Origin: Schistocerca nitens
Lineage: Eukaryota > Arthropoda > Insecta > Orthoptera > Acrididae
Reading direction: 5' to 3'
DNA: 64,000 nucleotides
Assembly (NCBI RefSeq): GCF_023898315.1
Contig: NC_064617.1
Location: 711,533,202 to 711,597,201, forward strand
Position numbers and translations under genes: made by a program. How positions within the stretch are numbered: position 1 is the stretch's first letter; each line of letters begins with the position of its first letter. The notes beneath the pieces are model-generated. The model was not told the origin of the DNA. It searched no databases and saw only the letters and a program-made list of their open reading frames with translations. Positions 63,306 through 64,000 of the stretch are shown here, piece after piece.

Positions 63306-63388
63306 TAACAACATCACACTATTTCTTTTGTCGTTTGTTATCCTACGTCATATTCGAAATTAAAACATTCTGTTTTCAGGCTGACTGG
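63306..63388. other. Unassigned stretch
   Basis: Short link between repeats. Nothing recognised. Confidence 0.3.
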
Positions 63389-63622
63389 GTCGCAGTGGTA
63401 AAAGTCAAACATCAGGCAAGAAATGACTTTATTGCTAACATGATACGTTTCGGAATTTATCCTTCATCAGATATCCAGGAACGATTACTGCAATACGTAT
63501 GGCGTTTCGAGTTGTATGTGAAACAAACATTCTACGTGCAGTAATCGCTCGTGGATATCTGATGACGGATAAATTCAAAAACGCAAAGTATTCTTCGTCT
63601 GATGTTTGACTTTTACCATAGC
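63389..63622. repeat. Long inverted repeat (foldback)
   Basis: GGTAAAAGTCAAACATCAG near 63397 pairs with CTGATGTTTGACTTTTACC near 63601. AATTTATCCTTCATCAGATATCC and CGATTACTGCA pair with TGCAGTAATCG and GGATATCTGATGACGGATAAATT. Arms of about 85-95 bp, spacer about 50 bp. Layout similar to the foldback at 17183-17402. Confidence 0.85.
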
Positions 63623-63867
63623 GACACGAATGGAGAACTACTGACTGTTATAAAAATGGTCGCCTGCCTGCTGCATAAGTTTATTTCGCACTTATGTTAT
63701 TGAAATTAAAACATCCTCGAAAATTAAATTTGACCGAACCCTCAGTGCACGAGTCTTACTCGCACCTGTCCAGTTCTTCTTCTTCTTTTTCTTTTTTTTT
63801 TAAAAAAATTGAGCAAACATAATGACATACTCTGTTTGCTGTGTTGCGGAAATACACTGGTATGCAG

Positions 63868-63920
63868 AACGTTAAGGACGAAAATAGCTTTCGCATGATG
63901 AGTCACAGCCAAGTAACGTA
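63868..63920. repeat. Fragment of short repeat shared with 3538-3735
   Basis: GTTAAGGACG, CTTTCGC and GCCAAGTAAC in order, cut by the Tc1-like element starting at 63921. Confidence 0.45.
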
Positions 63921-64000
63921 CACTATGTGATCAAAAGTATCCGGACACCTGGCTGAAAATGACTTACAGTTTCGTGCCGCCTTCGTTGGTAATGCTGGAA
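63921..64000. mobile_element. Tc1-like element, terminal part (runs off the window)
   Basis: CACTATGTGATCAAAAGTATCCGGACACC directly after a TA (63919-63920) is a Tc1-type terminal repeat, followed by CTGAAAATGACTTA and the start of the body. The remainder lies beyond the window. Confidence 0.75.

Noticed and set aside
63335..63544. 69-codon frame with a preceding TTTTCAGG splice-acceptor-like site
   Set aside because: The frame lies inside the left arm and spacer of a foldback repeat (63389-63622). It is better explained as repeat sequence than as an exon.

Overview
This window looks like intergenic or intronic DNA from a large, transposon-rich insect genome, most likely an orthopteran of the locust (Schistocerca) type. 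The basis is about twenty copies of a tRNA-derived SINE that I recognise as typical of such genomes (recognition from memory, not a search). Other support: many non-LTR retrotransposon relics (CR1-like, RTE-like, Jockey-like), Tc1/mariner and hAT DNA transposons, solo LTRs and long (GT)n/(CT)n tracts. I found no host protein gene, rRNA, functional tRNA or CRISPR array. Bacterial features (operons, RBSs) do not apply.

Layout. 1-5 kb: a diverged tandem repeat, then three Tc1-like relics, two of them built as inverted duplications. 6-7 kb: RTE-like LINE remnants. 8.6-14.2 kb: mariner/Tc1 scraps and a long minus-strand CR1-like LINE with an esterase-type ORF1, broken by a SINE and a 370-bp duplication. 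15.5-21 kb: a Penelope-like GIY-YIG fragment, palindromic elements and two more CR1-like copies. 21.5-32.4 kb: nested SINEs, Tc1-like relics, a decayed RT and one copy of an unrecognised repeat family. 32.6-34 kb: a well-preserved Tc1-like element with a long open reading frame that lacks its second catalytic block. 34-38.5 kb: two further copies of the unrecognised family and a striking 386-bp-arm inverted repeat whose arms carry near-identical, divergently oriented ORFs of 105 and 108 codons. 40-42 kb: a CR1-like relic lying between inverted short minisatellites. 42.9-46.2 kb: a near full-length RTE-like LINE. 47-52 kb: another RTE-like relic and a Jockey-like LINE on the minus strand. 52.3-54.6 kb: a complete hAT element with perfect 8-bp target duplication. 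56.7-58.9 kb: a Tc1-like relic holding a solo LTR and a SINE. 59-64 kb: a tandemly duplicated SINE segment, a second solo LTR, LINE and diverged tandem repeats, and the start of another Tc1-like element.

The elements do not act together as a pathway; they form layers. Target duplications at most SINEs and at both LTRs let the insertion order be read directly. SINEs sit inside Tc1, LINE and other SINE copies, and an LTR sits inside a Tc1 copy. Autonomous elements are all broken, or lack an essential block, in what can be seen here. The best candidates for something undescribed are the inverted repeat at 36123-37086 and its flank, the repeat family at 30.0/34.1/37.2 kb, and the inverted minisatellite pair at 40.0/41.7 kb.
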